A DNA stretch of 64,000 nt. Origin: an uncultured Clostridia bacterium. Lineage in GTDB: Bacteria; Bacillota; Clostridia; Christensenellales; UBA1242. The stretch is taken from positions 41,012 to 105,011 of the forward strand of contig CAKVHW010000005.1 of the NCBI GenBank assembly GCA_934754495.1. The letters are read 5' to 3'. A program made the position numbers and the translations under genes. Below the pieces are notes generated by a model. The model worked only from the letters and a program-made list of their open reading frames with translations. It did no database searches and was not told the DNA's origin. Shown piece by piece: positions 9,182 to 17,897 of the stretch (positions within the stretch are counted from its first letter, which is position 1; the number at the start of each line of letters is the position of its first letter).

Positions 9182-9418
9182 ATGGAAGAATTAGTTAGAT
9201 ACATTGCATGCGCACTTGTTGGAAATGACAACATTAAAGTTGAATCCAAAAAGGAAAGTGACAAGGTTACTGTTCTAACTGTTTTGGCAACTAAAGACGA
9301 TATGGGCAAAATTATTGGCCGTAACGGAAAAGTGGCTAATAGCATTAGAACTCTAGTTAAGTCAGCGTCATTAAAATCAGGAATTCGTTATATTGTTAAG
9401 ATTAACGAATTAGTGTAA
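9182..9418 (+). CDS. khpA: KH-domain RNA-binding protein KhpA
   Basis: 78-aa single-KH protein with the RNA-binding GxxG loop (IIGRNGK, about residues 42-48). In Firmicutes khpA (ylqC) lies between rpsP and rimM, as here. In streptococci KhpA works with KhpB/EloR in controlling cell division. The ATG is preceded by TTAGGTGATGT. Confidence 0.93.
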   Translation: MEELVRYIACALVGNDNIKVESKKESDKVTVLTVLATKDDMGKIIGRNGKVANSIRTLVKSASLKSGIRYIVKINELV

Positions 9419-9419
9419 T

Positions 9420-9449
9420 TAAAAAGAGCATTACAAATGCTCTTTTTTT
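9420..9449 (+). terminator. intrinsic terminator after khpA
   Basis: AAAAAGAGCATT / AATGCTCTTTTTTT with a 3-base loop. Confidence 0.88.
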
Positions 9450-9450
9450 A

Positions 9451-9480
9451 TTGAAAAATCGCCTTTAAATATGATATACT
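9451..9480 (+). promoter_or_regulatory. promoter for rimM-trmD
   Basis: TTGAAA (9451-9456), 18-base spacer, TATACT (9475-9480), immediately after the khpA terminator. Confidence 0.65.
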
Positions 9481-9499
9481 TAATTATTAGGAGATTATT

Positions 9500-9994
9500 A
9501 TGGAACAATTAGGAATTATTACAAAACCACAAGGATTAAAAGGTGAGTTTAGAGTAAACACCGATTATTTTGATTTTACACCTATTAAGAAACTAAAAAA
9601 TGTTACCATTGGTGGCATCTCATACGATGTAGAAAAAGTGGTTTTGCGCGATAGTTTTGTTGTATTAAAAGTAAAAGGAATTGACACTTGCGAACAAGCT
9701 GAAGAATTACGCAATGTGCCAATTTATTGTGAGTTAAAGCCATTTTTAGCAGATAATGAAGTTTTTGTAAAAGATATTTTGGGTTTTGACCTTATAGGCA
9801 AACAATCTAATTTTAAAATTGGCACATTAGTTAGCATTGACGACTATGGCAAAATGGAAGTATACAATGCGGAGTATAATGGCAAAACTTTTTCGTTTCC
9901 AAATGTTAGAGATGTGATTTTAAAGTTTGATTTAAACAAAAAACAAATTCTTGTAGATGAATATGTTTTACAAGAAATTAGGGTGGACGATTAA
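9500..9994 (+). CDS. rimM: 16S rRNA processing protein RimM
   Basis: Assembly factor for the 30S head. 164 aa with the N-terminal GIITKPQGLKGEFRV segment (RimM N domain; usual form GxIxxxHGLxGE) and a C-terminal PRC-barrel (FPNVRDVILKFDLNKK). AGGAG lies before the ATG. It overlaps trmD by one base, the conserved rimM-trmD coupling. Confidence 0.95.
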   Translation: MEQLGIITKPQGLKGEFRVNTDYFDFTPIKKLKNVTIGGISYDVEKVVLRDSFVVLKVKGIDTCEQAEELRNVPIYCELKPFLADNEVFVKDILGFDLIGKQSNFKIGTLVSIDDYGKMEVYNAEYNGKTFSFPNVRDVILKFDLNKKQILVDEYVLQEIRVDD

Positions 9995-10662
9995 TGAAAA
10001 TAGATATTCTTACAATTTTCCCAGAAATGTTTGCACCGCTTCAAACTAGCCTAATAGGGAAAGCGGTTGAAAATAATAAAGTTGAAATTAACATTATAGA
10101 CATTCGCCCATTTTCAGCCGAAAAGCACAAGAAAACCGATGATTACCCATTTGGTGGTGGCGATGGAATGGTTATGACACCACAACCACTTTATGACGCA
10201 ATTATGAGTGTTAAAAAAGAAAACTCACACGTTGTGTATTTGTCGCCAAAGGGTAGAGTGTTAAATCAAAACATTGTTAAAGAATTTGCTACCATTTACG
10301 AACATTTAGTGCTAGTATGTGGTCACTATGAAGGTATTGACGAACGTGTTATTACACTTTGTGTTGACGAACAAATTAGTATAGGTGACTATGTTCTTAC
10401 TGGCGGAGAAATTCCAGCAATGGCACTAACAGATGCCATTTTACGTTATGTTCCTGATGTTTTGCACAACGAACATAGCACCGAAGACGAAAGTTTTAGT
10501 GAAAAATTGCTTGAATATCCACAATATACACGTCCACGTGAATTTATGGGGCTAAGTGTACCTGATGTGCTTGTTAATGGAAATCACAAGGAAATTGCCA
10601 AGTGGCGTGCCGAGCAAAAAATTAGCGAAACTAAAAAGTATCGTCCAGATTTGCTTGATTAA
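9994..10662 (+). CDS. trmD: tRNA (guanine37-N1)-methyltransferase
   Basis: SPOUT methyltransferase making m1G37 in tRNAs reading CNN codons. 222 aa. Family motifs include KIDILTIFPEMF at the N-terminus, the DDYPFGGGDGMVM loop and the knotted SAM pocket LVCGHYEGIDERV ... SIGDYVLTGGE. rplS, which usually follows trmD, is found instead at 12654. Confidence 0.97.
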   Translation: MKIDILTIFPEMFAPLQTSLIGKAVENNKVEINIIDIRPFSAEKHKKTDDYPFGGGDGMVMTPQPLYDAIMSVKKENSHVVYLSPKGRVLNQNIVKEFATIYEHLVLVCGHYEGIDERVITLCVDEQISIGDYVLTGGEIPAMALTDAILRYVPDVLHNEHSTEDESFSEKLLEYPQYTRPREFMGLSVPDVLVNGNHKEIAKWRAEQKISETKKYRPDLLD

Positions 10663-10680
10663 AATAATAAGGAAAAAAAT

Positions 10681-11565
10681 ATGATTATTCAATGGTTCCC
10701 AGGGCATATGAACAAAGCCCTAAAAATGATGCAAGAAGAAGTTAAAAAGGTAGATGCAGTAATATATGTGCTTGACTCTAGAGCACCTTTTTCTTGTGTT
10801 AATCCAAAGTTTACTAATATTATTGGTGATAAGCCAATTATATATGTTTTTAATAAAGCCGACATTGCCGATATGGAAAAAATTAGGGAATGGGTGAAAT
10901 ATTTTAGCAAAGAAAACACTCGTTGTATTGTACTTAATAGCACAGCTAGTGGAAGCTCAACTAAAATAGTAACCGCTCTTAAAGATTTGCTTAAAGACCG
11001 CATAGAAAAGTATGCCAAGAAAGATGTTACACTTATTCTTAGAGCAATGATTGTCGGTGTGCCAAACTCAGGCAAAAGCACACTTGCCAACAACCTATGT
11101 GGCAAAACAAAAGCAAAAGCCGAAAATCGTGCTGGTGTTACTCGTAGTAAACAATGGGTTAGGGTGGCAAACGATGTTGAAGTGCTTGACACTCCTGGTA
11201 CACTTTGGCCAGCCTTTAACAATAATCAGGTTGCACATCACCTTGCGTATATTGGAAGTATTAAAGAAGATGTGCTGGACATTCCAGAACTTAGCCTTGA
11301 TTTTATTGCAGATATAATAAAATTAGATAAGGGAATTTTAGAAAATAGATATTCCATAACAATAGAAGCCGAAGATACTTCGCTTATGGTTTTGGATAAA
11401 ATATGTATATCACGTAAGTATGTTATGCGTGGTGGTGATATAGACTATGATAGGGGAAGTATGGCTTTAATTAGCGATTTTAAGCAAGGTCGCTTAGGTA
11501 ATATTACATTAGAAAGTGTTAAAGACATAAGACGTCTATCAAAACGTGACCGAAAGGAAGACTAA
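10681..11565 (+). CDS. rbgA: ribosome biogenesis GTPase RbgA (YlqF)
   Basis: Circularly permuted GTPase required for late 50S assembly. The motif order shows the permutation: NKAD (G4, about residues 58-61) comes before GVPNSGKST (G1, about 126-134) and DTPG (G3, 170-173). The N-terminal IQWFPGHMNKA is a family signature and the C-terminal domain is predicted to bind rRNA. 294 aa is normal. AAGGAAAAAAT precedes the ATG. Confidence 0.96.
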   Translation: MIIQWFPGHMNKALKMMQEEVKKVDAVIYVLDSRAPFSCVNPKFTNIIGDKPIIYVFNKADIADMEKIREWVKYFSKENTRCIVLNSTASGSSTKIVTALKDLLKDRIEKYAKKDVTLILRAMIVGVPNSGKSTLANNLCGKTKAKAENRAGVTRSKQWVRVANDVEVLDTPGTLWPAFNNNQVAHHLAYIGSIKEDVLDIPELSLDFIADIIKLDKGILENRYSITIEAEDTSLMVLDKICISRKYVMRGGDIDYDRGSMALISDFKQGRLGNITLESVKDIRRLSKRDRKED

Positions 11566-11566
11566 T

Positions 11567-12163
11567 ATGCTAGATTACGAGAAAAAATATTATGATGCTG
11601 GTTATACATTGGTTGCAGGAATTGACGAAGCGGGTCGTGGACCGCTTGCAGGCCCTGTGTGTGTTGCAATTGTCATTATGCCACAGGATAATATTATTGA
11701 AGAAATAAATGATAGTAAAAAACTATCTGAGAAAAAACGTGAGATGTTGTACAATAAAATCATTGAAACCGCTATAAGCTATGATATAGAACTTATTGAC
11801 GAAAAGATGATTGATAAAGTTAATATCTTAAATGCAACAAAACTTGGCATGTTAAAATGTATTGAAAACATTCCAGTTAAGCCCGAACTTGTGCTAATAG
11901 ATGCGGTTAAAATTGATGGAGAAGTGCCAACTGTTAGCATTGTTCATGGCGATGCATTAAGTTATAATATTGCAGCGGCAAGTATTTTAGCAAAAGTAAC
12001 ACGTGATAGATTAATGGTAGAACTTGACGCAAAATATCCAAATTACAACTTTAAAAAGCATAAGGGTTATGGTACAAAAGAACATATTGAAGCCCTAAAA
12101 AAGTACGGGAAATGTGATATTCATCGTGATAGTTTTATAGGTCATTTTGTAGGTGAAAAGTGA
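11567..12163 (+). CDS. rnhB: ribonuclease HII
   Basis: Removes ribonucleotides and RNA-DNA hybrids. With the start at ATG 11567 (after AAAGGAAGACTAAT) the protein is 198 aa; an in-frame start 21 bases upstream inside rbgA is less likely. The AGIDEAGRGPLAGPV motif (residues 17-31) supplies catalytic Asp20 and Glu21; LIDAVKI carries a later catalytic Asp. Its TGA overlaps the GTG start of yraN. Confidence 0.95.
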   Translation: MLDYEKKYYDAGYTLVAGIDEAGRGPLAGPVCVAIVIMPQDNIIEEINDSKKLSEKKREMLYNKIIETAISYDIELIDEKMIDKVNILNATKLGMLKCIENIPVKPELVLIDAVKIDGEVPTVSIVHGDALSYNIAAASILAKVTRDRLMVELDAKYPNYNFKKHKGYGTKEHIEALKKYGKCDIHRDSFIGHFVGEK

Positions 12164-12498
12164 GTAAAATTGTAGGATTAAAGGGTGAAGTAGAAGCACA
12201 AGAATACCTAAAAAACAAGGGATATGAAATAGTAGCCACCAATTACAAAAACAAAATTGGCGAGATAGATATTATTTGTAAAAAAGATGGTGTACTTGTG
12301 TTTGTTGAAGTAAAAACACGTGAAAGCCTAAAGTTTGGTCACCCACGTGAAGCGGTAAATTACTATAAGCAGATGAAAATCCGTAACGTTGCAATAGGGT
12401 ACTTAAAGTACAAAAACTTATACGAGAAGTGTCCAATCCGTTTTGACGTGATAGACATTGTTGGGCAAAACCTAACCCATATAGAAAATGCGTTTTGA
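12160..12498 (+). CDS. yraN: YraN-family (UPF0102) putative nuclease
   Basis: 112-aa protein with the restriction-endonuclease-like core GEIDIICKKDG ... VFVEVKTR (about residues 32-52), a PD-(D/E)XK-type active site. The family usually lies beside rnhB, as here; its function is poorly known. The start is GTG, overlapping the rnhB stop (GTGA), with AGGTG in the rnhB 3' end as ribosome binding site. Confidence 0.88.
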   Translation: MSKIVGLKGEVEAQEYLKNKGYEIVATNYKNKIGEIDIICKKDGVLVFVEVKTRESLKFGHPREAVNYYKQMKIRNVAIGYLKYKNLYEKCPIRFDVIDIVGQNLTHIENAF

Positions 12499-12550
12499 TT
12501 AATAAATAGGCACTTTTCGTCATAAAATATTATAAATTTGAAAAAAACAC

Positions 12551-12653
12551 TTGATATATGTTTTTATTTATGATAATATAACGTAGTGACTTCGGATGGT
12601 CCGCTGTGATTTATATTGCATGAACATCAAGTAAAATATAGGAGGTAAAGTCA
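12551..12653 (+). promoter_or_regulatory. promoter and structured leader of rplS
   Basis: TTGATA (12551-12556), 17-base spacer, TAATAT (12574-12579). The leader of about 68 bases contains a small CGGA/TCCG hairpin (about 12593-12603) and ends in GGAGGTAAAG. Ribosomal-protein leaders upstream of rplS (L19 leader) are known in low-GC Firmicutes; whether this belongs to that family needs a covariance-model search. Confidence 0.5.
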
Positions 12654-12998
12654 GTGACACTTATTCAAGCTTTAGAAAGAGAAAATTTAAAACCAGAAAT
12701 TCCTGAATTTAAAGTTGGTGATACCGTTAAGGTTTATTGCAAAATCGTAGAAGGTACCAGAGAAAGAATTCAGTTATTTGAGGGTGTTGTTATTGCTAGA
12801 AAAAACTCTAGTGTAAGAGAAACTTTTACTGTAAGAAGAATATCATTTGGTGTTGGCGTTGAAAAAACTTTCCCTATCCATTCCCCAAGAGTAGATAGAA
12901 TTGAAGTTGTTAAACGTGGTAAAGTTAAACGTGCTAAATTATACTATCTTCGTAACCTTACAGGTAAGGCTGCTAATATTAAAGAAAAACAAAACTAA
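12654..12998 (+). CDS. rplS: 50S ribosomal protein L19
   Basis: 114 aa, GTG start chosen for the strong GGAGGTAAAG site and because the homologous N-terminus begins here. Contains [17 protein letters not shown] and the [14 protein letters not shown] segment typical of L19. It stands alone with its own promoter and terminator rather than in the usual trmD-rplS-rbgA position. Confidence 0.96.
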   Translation: MTLIQALERENLKPEIPEFKVGDTVKVYCKIVEGTRERIQLFEGVVIARKNSSVRETFTVRRISFGVGVEKTFPIHSPRVDRIEVVKRGKVKRAKLYYLRNLTGKAANIKEKQN

Positions 12999-13027
12999 TT
13001 GTTTTAAACATCTTAAAATTAGAATTA

Positions 13028-13057
13028 AAAAGAATGTGTCATTACATTCTTTTTTTA
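13028..13057 (+). terminator. intrinsic terminator after rplS
   Basis: AAGAATGT / ACATTCTT stem (13030-13037, 13044-13051) followed by T8. Confidence 0.85.
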
Positions 13058-13101
13058 CCCCAAAATTTCGACATTTGTCACAATAATTAAACAATACTTT
13101 C

Positions 13102-13132
13102 TTGCACATTTTTAGTTGCAAAATAGTATAAT
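13102..13132 (+). promoter_or_regulatory. promoter for the 61-aa unknown gene
   Basis: TTGCAC (13102-13107), 19-base spacer, TATAAT (13127-13132). The spacer is long, so confidence is moderate. Confidence 0.5.
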
Positions 13133-13163
13133 GTTAAATACTGCTAATATAAGGAGGCATAAT

Positions 13164-13349
13164 ATGGAAAATAGAACAGTAAGAGCTATTAGAGAAAGAA
13201 GAATGATTTTTAATGAAATCAAAAAAGCAAATAGAAATAAATTGGAAGCAAAAATTAATAAATCTGTAGAAACTGAAACACCTGTTAGGAAAATAGATTT
13301 TGAAGAAATGTTTGCCGATGATTCAGTTCCAACACATTCTAATAGATAA
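13164..13349 (+). CDS. unknown 61-aa basic protein
   Basis: Not recognised. The start at ATG 13164 is chosen for an excellent AAGGAGG site 8 bases upstream; an in-frame ATG at 13116 lacks one and lies before the -10 box. The protein has a very basic helical N-terminal half (RAIRERRMIFNEIKKANRNK) and an acidic C-terminal half (KIDFEEMFADDS), with no Cys and no membrane segment. It has its own promoter and terminator. The charge pattern could suit a small nucleic-acid-binding or adaptor protein, but this is speculation. Confidence 0.7.
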   Translation: MENRTVRAIRERRMIFNEIKKANRNKLEAKINKSVETETPVRKIDFEEMFADDSVPTHSNR

Positions 13350-13350
13350 T

Positions 13351-13386
13351 AAAAAATATAAGGGATTATAAACCTTATATTTTTTT
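13351..13386 (+). terminator. terminator after the 61-aa gene
   Basis: ATATAAGG / CCTTATAT stem with flanking A and T runs. Confidence 0.8.
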
Positions 13387-13451
13387 GTCTTAATAATTTA
13401 TATTAAATTTTATGTGTATAGGTTAGTACTATGCAAGTGCTATGCAAAAAT

Positions 13452-13485
13452 AAAAAAGTTCCCTTTATTTTGGGGAACTTTTTTT
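13452..13485 (-). terminator. terminator of the reverse-strand lysS-like gene
   Basis: AAAAAAGTTCCC / GGGGAACTTTTTTT hairpin lying 2 bases beyond the lysS-like stop. A- and T-tracts on both sides make it potentially bidirectional. Confidence 0.8.
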
Positions 13486-13486
13486 A

Positions 13487-15004
13487 TTAACTTAATTGGT
13501 CAATATCAACTGGTTTTGTAATAGGGAATAAGATTGTATCTCTAATATTATCGCAGTCAAGCAAGTGAAGAATAAATACATCAATACCAAATCCAATACC
13601 AGAGATTGGTGGGAAACCATGTTCCATAGCAAGAATGTATTCTTTATCGTAATCCATTGCTTCAGCGTCACCACGTTGTTTTGCTTTTGCTTGTTCTTCA
13701 AAGTTATGTTTTTGTTGAATAGGGTTTACAAGCTCGCTATAACCCTTAACCATTTCTTGTCCGTCAATTACAAGTTGGAACATTTCAATAATTCTATCGT
13801 CCTTATCACTATATCTAGCAAGTGGAACAACATTAGGGTAGTTGTAAAGAATTGTTGGTTCGGTAATATTTGGACGCATATGACGTTTGTATAGTAGGTC
13901 AATAATTCCACCAACTGTAAATTGGTCTTTAAGTTCAAATTCTTCCAAAAGTTTTTTGTTTAAAACTAGTTTTTTAAATTCTTCTACATCAGTAATATCT
14001 AATACATTAAAGCCTAAAATGTTGTTTAGGGTAGCAATGTAGTCCATTCTTGGGAATTGTTCTGGAAGTTCGATTGTACGGCCATTAGAAACAAATTCAT
14101 ATTTACCAAATACAAACTTACAAACTTCTCTAAACATTTCGGTATAAAACTTAATGCTGTCTTCAAAATCCCAGTATGCTGCATAACTTTCAAGCATTGT
14201 AAATTCTTGAAGTTTGTCAGCGCAAAGACCTTCGTTTCTAAAATCTTTAGCAAATTCGTAAATTTTATCAAAACCGCAAGCAATAACGCGTTTGTGGAAT
14301 GTTTCTGGAGAAATTCTTAAGTTCATGTCAAGGTCTAGAGCATTGTGGTGCGTTCTAAATGGTTTTGCAAGTGCTCCGCCAACTGCATTTTGAAGTATTG
14401 GAGTTTCTATTTCTAGGAAGCCATGATTGTTGTAAAATTCTCTAATAAATTGCATAACCTTAAATCTAATAAGTACTGTGTTGCGAGCCTTTTCGTTAAC
14501 AATAAGGTCAAGGTATCTTTGACGATATCTACTATCTACATCTACAAGACCATGGAATTTTTCAGGTAAACCACGTAGTGCTTTGCTTAGTAGTTCAAAA
14601 GTTTCTACTTGAATAGTAAGTTCGCCTGTTTGGGTGCGAGTAAGTTCGCCGTTTACACCAACAAAGTCACCAACATCGCAGAATTCTTTAAACTTAGCAA
14701 GTGCTTGTTCGCCAACAACATTTAGTGATAGGCTAATTTGTACACTGGTACGAACTTTGTCTTGAAAATTCATATCAAAGTTGTCGCCAATTGCGTATAT
14801 TCTTGCAAATATAAGTTTACCAAAAGTACGTTTGAATGTAATTCTTCCTGCACAACTTACTTTTGTGCCTAGTTCTATTTTTTCTAAATCGTGAATTTCG
14901 TGTGTTTTATGGAATTTTGCTTTGTATGCTTTCTCACCACTTTCTTCCAATCTTTTTATTTTATCTACTTTCACGTCAAATTCATTCATTATCTCTTGTT
15001 CCAT
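13487..15004 (-). CDS. lysS: class II lysyl-tRNA synthetase-like protein with altered motifs
   Basis: 505 aa, the length and architecture of class II LysRS: N-terminal OB-fold anticodon-binding domain (about 45-150) and class II core. HHNALDLDM (219-227) and the RQRYLDLI segment are clearly LysRS. In motif 2, however, FRNEG (255-259) is followed by LCADKLQEF instead of the usual xSxRHNPEF, losing the Arg and His that normally contact ATP. In motif 3 the invariant Arg of GIGIDR is Val476 (SGIGFGIDV); the GTA codon is at 13577-13579 on the reverse strand. It may be a divergent LysRS subfamily, a LysRS with different ATP contacts, or a paralogue without aminoacylation activity. It is the only long reverse-strand gene in the window and has its own promoter. 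Confidence 0.8.
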   Translation of the reverse strand: MEQEIMNEFDVKVDKIKRLEESGEKAYKAKFHKTHEIHDLEKIELGTKVSCAGRITFKRTFGKLIFARIYAIGDNFDMNFQDKVRTSVQISLSLNVVGEQALAKFKEFCDVGDFVGVNGELTRTQTGELTIQVETFELLSKALRGLPEKFHGLVDVDSRYRQRYLDLIVNEKARNTVLIRFKVMQFIREFYNNHGFLEIETPILQNAVGGALAKPFRTHHNALDLDMNLRISPETFHKRVIACGFDKIYEFAKDFRNEGLCADKLQEFTMLESYAAYWDFEDSIKFYTEMFREVCKFVFGKYEFVSNGRTIELPEQFPRMDYIATLNNILGFNVLDITDVEEFKKLVLNKKLLEEFELKDQFTVGGIIDLLYKRHMRPNITEPTILYNYPNVVPLARYSDKDDRIIEMFQLVIDGQEMVKGYSELVNPIQQKHNFEEQAKAKQRGDAEAMDYDKEYILAMEHGFPPISGIGFGIDVFILHLLDCDNIRDTILFPITKPVDIDQLS

Positions 15005-15031
15005 AAAAACCCCTTAAAAATTAATAACTAG

Positions 15032-15060
15032 AGTATAACAGCCTATTGCCAATATGTCAA
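15032..15060 (-). promoter_or_regulatory. promoter for the lysS-like gene
   Basis: On the reverse strand: TTGACA (15060-15055), 17-base spacer, TATACT (15037-15032). AAGGGG follows before the ATG at 15004. Confidence 0.8.
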
Positions 15061-15187
15061 TAATTTACTTGTTATTTGCTAATTTAATTATATTGTAACA
15101 TTCTACAAAATTTTACCTTTAATTTACATATATAATTATTAATATAATTAGTTTATTATATTATATAAGGCAGTTTATAAAAATTTG

Positions 15188-15237
15188 TTGACAATGTAGT
15201 ATTTTTAGTTGTATTTTTTTAAAGCCGGTTGTATAAT
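15188..15237 (+). promoter_or_regulatory. candidate promoters for comM-dprA-topA
   Basis: Two overlapping candidates: TTGACA (15188-15193), 18 bases, TATTTT (15212-15217); and TTGTAT (15209-15214), 17 bases, TATAAT (15232-15237). The 15061-15187 stretch between the divergent promoters is very AT-rich with nothing else recognised. Confidence 0.55.
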
Positions 15238-15265
15238 CGGACATAGTGAAAGCGAGGTGTAACTA

Positions 15266-16798
15266 ATGTTATCAATTGTTAAAAGTTATGGTCTTACTGG
15301 AATTAACGGATATATGGTTAAGGCAGAAATTGATATAAATCAAGGTCTTCCGGGTTATGACATTGTTGGATTAGTTGGCACCGCAATTAAAGAGAGTAAA
15401 GAGCGTGTTAAAAGCGCTATTAAAAATAGTGGATTGCAGTATCCTATTTTAAAAATTACTGTAAACCTAGCCCCAGCCGATACTAAAAAGGACGGTCCAA
15501 TTTATGACCTGGCAATAGCACTAGGTATTCTTTCTGCTAGCGAACAAGTAAGCATTAAGGCTGTTAAGGATTATATTTTCTTAGGCGAACTATCGCTTGA
15601 CGGCGGAATAAGAAAAATAAATGGTGTTTTGCCAATACTAATCGCTGCCAGACAAGCAGGATACACTAAAATAATTTTACCAAAAGAAAACGAGCGAGAA
15701 GCAAGTTATATTGATGGACTAGAAGTGTATGCTGTTTCTGATTTGACCGAATGTGTAAAATTTTTAAATGGTGAAATTATGCTTTCACCTGTAAAATTAA
15801 ATAATTTTAACGATATACAAAAAACACACAAACAAGCCATGGACTTTAAGTTTGTTAAGGGGCAGGCTAAGGCAAAACGTGCATTAGAGATTGCTGCCGC
15901 AGGTGGACACAATATATTAATGATAGGCCCACCAGGAAGCGGAAAAACAATGCTAGCAAAATGTTTTCCTAGCATTCTTCCCGAACTTACTTTCAAAGAA
16001 GCATTGGAAGTAACCAAAATCCATAGTATTGCAGGTGTTCTTGATGCAAACGAAGGAATAGTGACAACACGTCCTTTTAGGTCGCCACATCACACGGCAA
16101 CAACTCTTGCTCTTACTGGCGGTGGTAGGCTTGCAAAACCAGGTGAAATAAGCCTTGCGCATAATGGTGTGTTGTTTCTAGATGAAATGCCAGAGTACAA
16201 TCGTAACTCAATTGAAACATTGCGTCAACCACTTGAAGATGGAGTTATTACAATATCTAGGGTAGAAGCAAGTGTAGAGTATCCAGCAAATTTCACATTA
16301 ATTGCAAGTATGAACCCATGTCCATGTGGTTATTATGGAAGTAAAGACAGAGAATGTAAGTGTACACCACAAAACATTCACAAATACCTTCACAAACTTT
16401 CTGGGCCACTTATGGATAGAATAGATATTCATATTGAAGTGGATAACGTAACTTACAATGACCTAACAAGCACAACGCTAGAAGAACCTAGTGAAAGCAT
16501 TAAGGCTCGTGTAGATAAAGCACGAAAAATCCAACTTGATAGATATAAGGAAAGTGGTATTTATTCTAATGCTAAAATGAACGACCAACAAGTTAAGTCT
16601 TATTGCAAACTGTCACCACAAAGCGATATGTTTTTACGTCAAGCATTTGATAAACTAAAACTAAGTGCTAGGGCATACAATCGTATTTTAAAAGTGGCAC
16701 GTACAATTGCCGACTTAGATGGCTGTAAAGATATTATGGACGACCATATTATTGAAGCAATTTCATATAGGTCATTAGACAAAAAATATTGGGATTAA
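15266..16798 (+). CDS. comM: YifB/ComM-family AAA+ Mg-chelatase-like ATPase
   Basis: 510-aa ATPase of the YifB family; the characterised member ComM is a hexameric helicase promoting branch migration in natural transformation. The N-terminal Lon-protease-like domain (about 1-170) precedes the AAA+ module with Walker A GPPGSGKTM (about 221-229) and Walker B VLFLDEMPE (about 302-310). The MNPCPCGYYG segment and further Cys (ECKC) are typical of the family. AGCGAGGTG precedes the ATG. It is immediately upstream of dprA, another transformation gene, as in many Clostridia. Confidence 0.94.
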   Translation: MLSIVKSYGLTGINGYMVKAEIDINQGLPGYDIVGLVGTAIKESKERVKSAIKNSGLQYPILKITVNLAPADTKKDGPIYDLAIALGILSASEQVSIKAVKDYIFLGELSLDGGIRKINGVLPILIAARQAGYTKIILPKENEREASYIDGLEVYAVSDLTECVKFLNGEIMLSPVKLNNFNDIQKTHKQAMDFKFVKGQAKAKRALEIAAAGGHNILMIGPPGSGKTMLAKCFPSILPELTFKEALEVTKIHSIAGVLDANEGIVTTRPFRSPHHTATTLALTGGGRLAKPGEISLAHNGVLFLDEMPEYNRNSIETLRQPLEDGVITISRVEASVEYPANFTLIASMNPCPCGYYGSKDRECKCTPQNIHKYLHKLSGPLMDRIDIHIEVDNVTYNDLTSTTLEEPSESIKARVDKARKIQLDRYKESGIYSNAKMNDQQVKSYCKLSPQSDMFLRQAFDKLKLSARAYNRILKVARTIADLDGCKDIMDDHIIEAISYRSLDKKYWD

Positions 16799-16806
16799 GG
16801 TGAATA

Positions 16807-17895
16807 ATGTATAACAACGAAGAAAAAGTTATAATATGGTTAAATAGTTTTGATTTTATTAGCCTAAAAAAGTTGCACCAACTAATTGATTTGTATCCTA
16901 CATGCGAAGACCTTTGGAACAACTTTGAAGACGACAACGAAGATGTTATAAATATTGTGGGAGAAGAACATTATAAAAAAATGTTGTTTTCACACGATGA
17001 AAGTTTTTTAAATAATTATATAAGGTCTTATGAAACCTTAAATATAAAAATAGTAACAATTAAAAGCGATACTTATCCACAACTTTTAAAAGAAACGCTT
17101 AGCCCACCTGTAATTTTATATTGTAGGGGCAATGTTGACTTGTTAAAAACCACTTGTGTAGCCGTTGTGGGAAGTAGACGTTGCACAAAATACGGCAAAG
17201 AAGTAACTTACAAATTTGCCTATGACTTGGCATATAGTGGGCTTACTGTTGTAAGCGGGCTTGCAGATGGTGTAGATAGTGTGGCACATGGTGCAAGTAT
17301 AGATGCTAAGGGACACACCATTGCGGTGCTTGGCTGTGGCATAAACAATTGTTACCCTGCTACAAATAAGCCACTTTATGACAGAATACTAGAAAATGAC
17401 GGTTTGATAATTAGCGAGTACAAACCAAATGAAAAGGCACTTGCATATTACTTTCCAGCAAGAAATCGAATTATTGCAGGTTTAAGTAAGGGTGTGTTAA
17501 TTACTGAAGCAACCGAGAAAAGCGGAAGTATGCACACTAAAGAATACGCATTAGAAAACAACCGTGACTTGTATGTTGTGCCAGGCAGAATAACAGATAT
17601 TTATAGTTCTGGTTGTAATGCAATTATTAAAAACTGCCAGAGTGTTATGGTGTTAAGCCCAGAAGAAATTATTAATGCGTATGGCAAAGAAATGCATATT
17701 TCAGACGACACTGTTGTGGTTCAGGCAAGTATGGACGAACAACTTATTTTAAACATTTTGCAAACTGACGAACTTAGTTATGACGAGATTATTGAAAGTT
17801 CTAAATTAGAACCAAAAACTCTAAACACACTTTTAATGCGTATGGAGTTAAAGGGGCTTATTAAAAAATTGCCCAGCAATTATTATGGGAGATAA
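16807..17895 (+). CDS. dprA: DNA-processing protein DprA (Smf)
   Basis: Loads RecA onto incoming single-stranded DNA during transformation; widely conserved also in non-competent species. 362 aa: a helical N-terminal region, the Rossmann-like DprA core (VAVVGSRRCTKYG, SGLADGVDSVAHGA, TIAVLGCG, YFPARNRIIAGLS) and a C-terminal winged-helix-like DML1 domain. AAGGTG ribosome binding site; followed after 2 bases by topA. Confidence 0.96.
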   Translation: MYNNEEKVIIWLNSFDFISLKKLHQLIDLYPTCEDLWNNFEDDNEDVINIVGEEHYKKMLFSHDESFLNNYIRSYETLNIKIVTIKSDTYPQLLKETLSPPVILYCRGNVDLLKTTCVAVVGSRRCTKYGKEVTYKFAYDLAYSGLTVVSGLADGVDSVAHGASIDAKGHTIAVLGCGINNCYPATNKPLYDRILENDGLIISEYKPNEKALAYYFPARNRIIAGLSKGVLITEATEKSGSMHTKEYALENNRDLYVVPGRITDIYSSGCNAIIKNCQSVMVLSPEEIINAYGKEMHISDDTVVVQASMDEQLILNILQTDELSYDEIIESSKLEPKTLNTLLMRMELKGLIKKLPSNYYGR

Positions 17896-17897
17896 AT

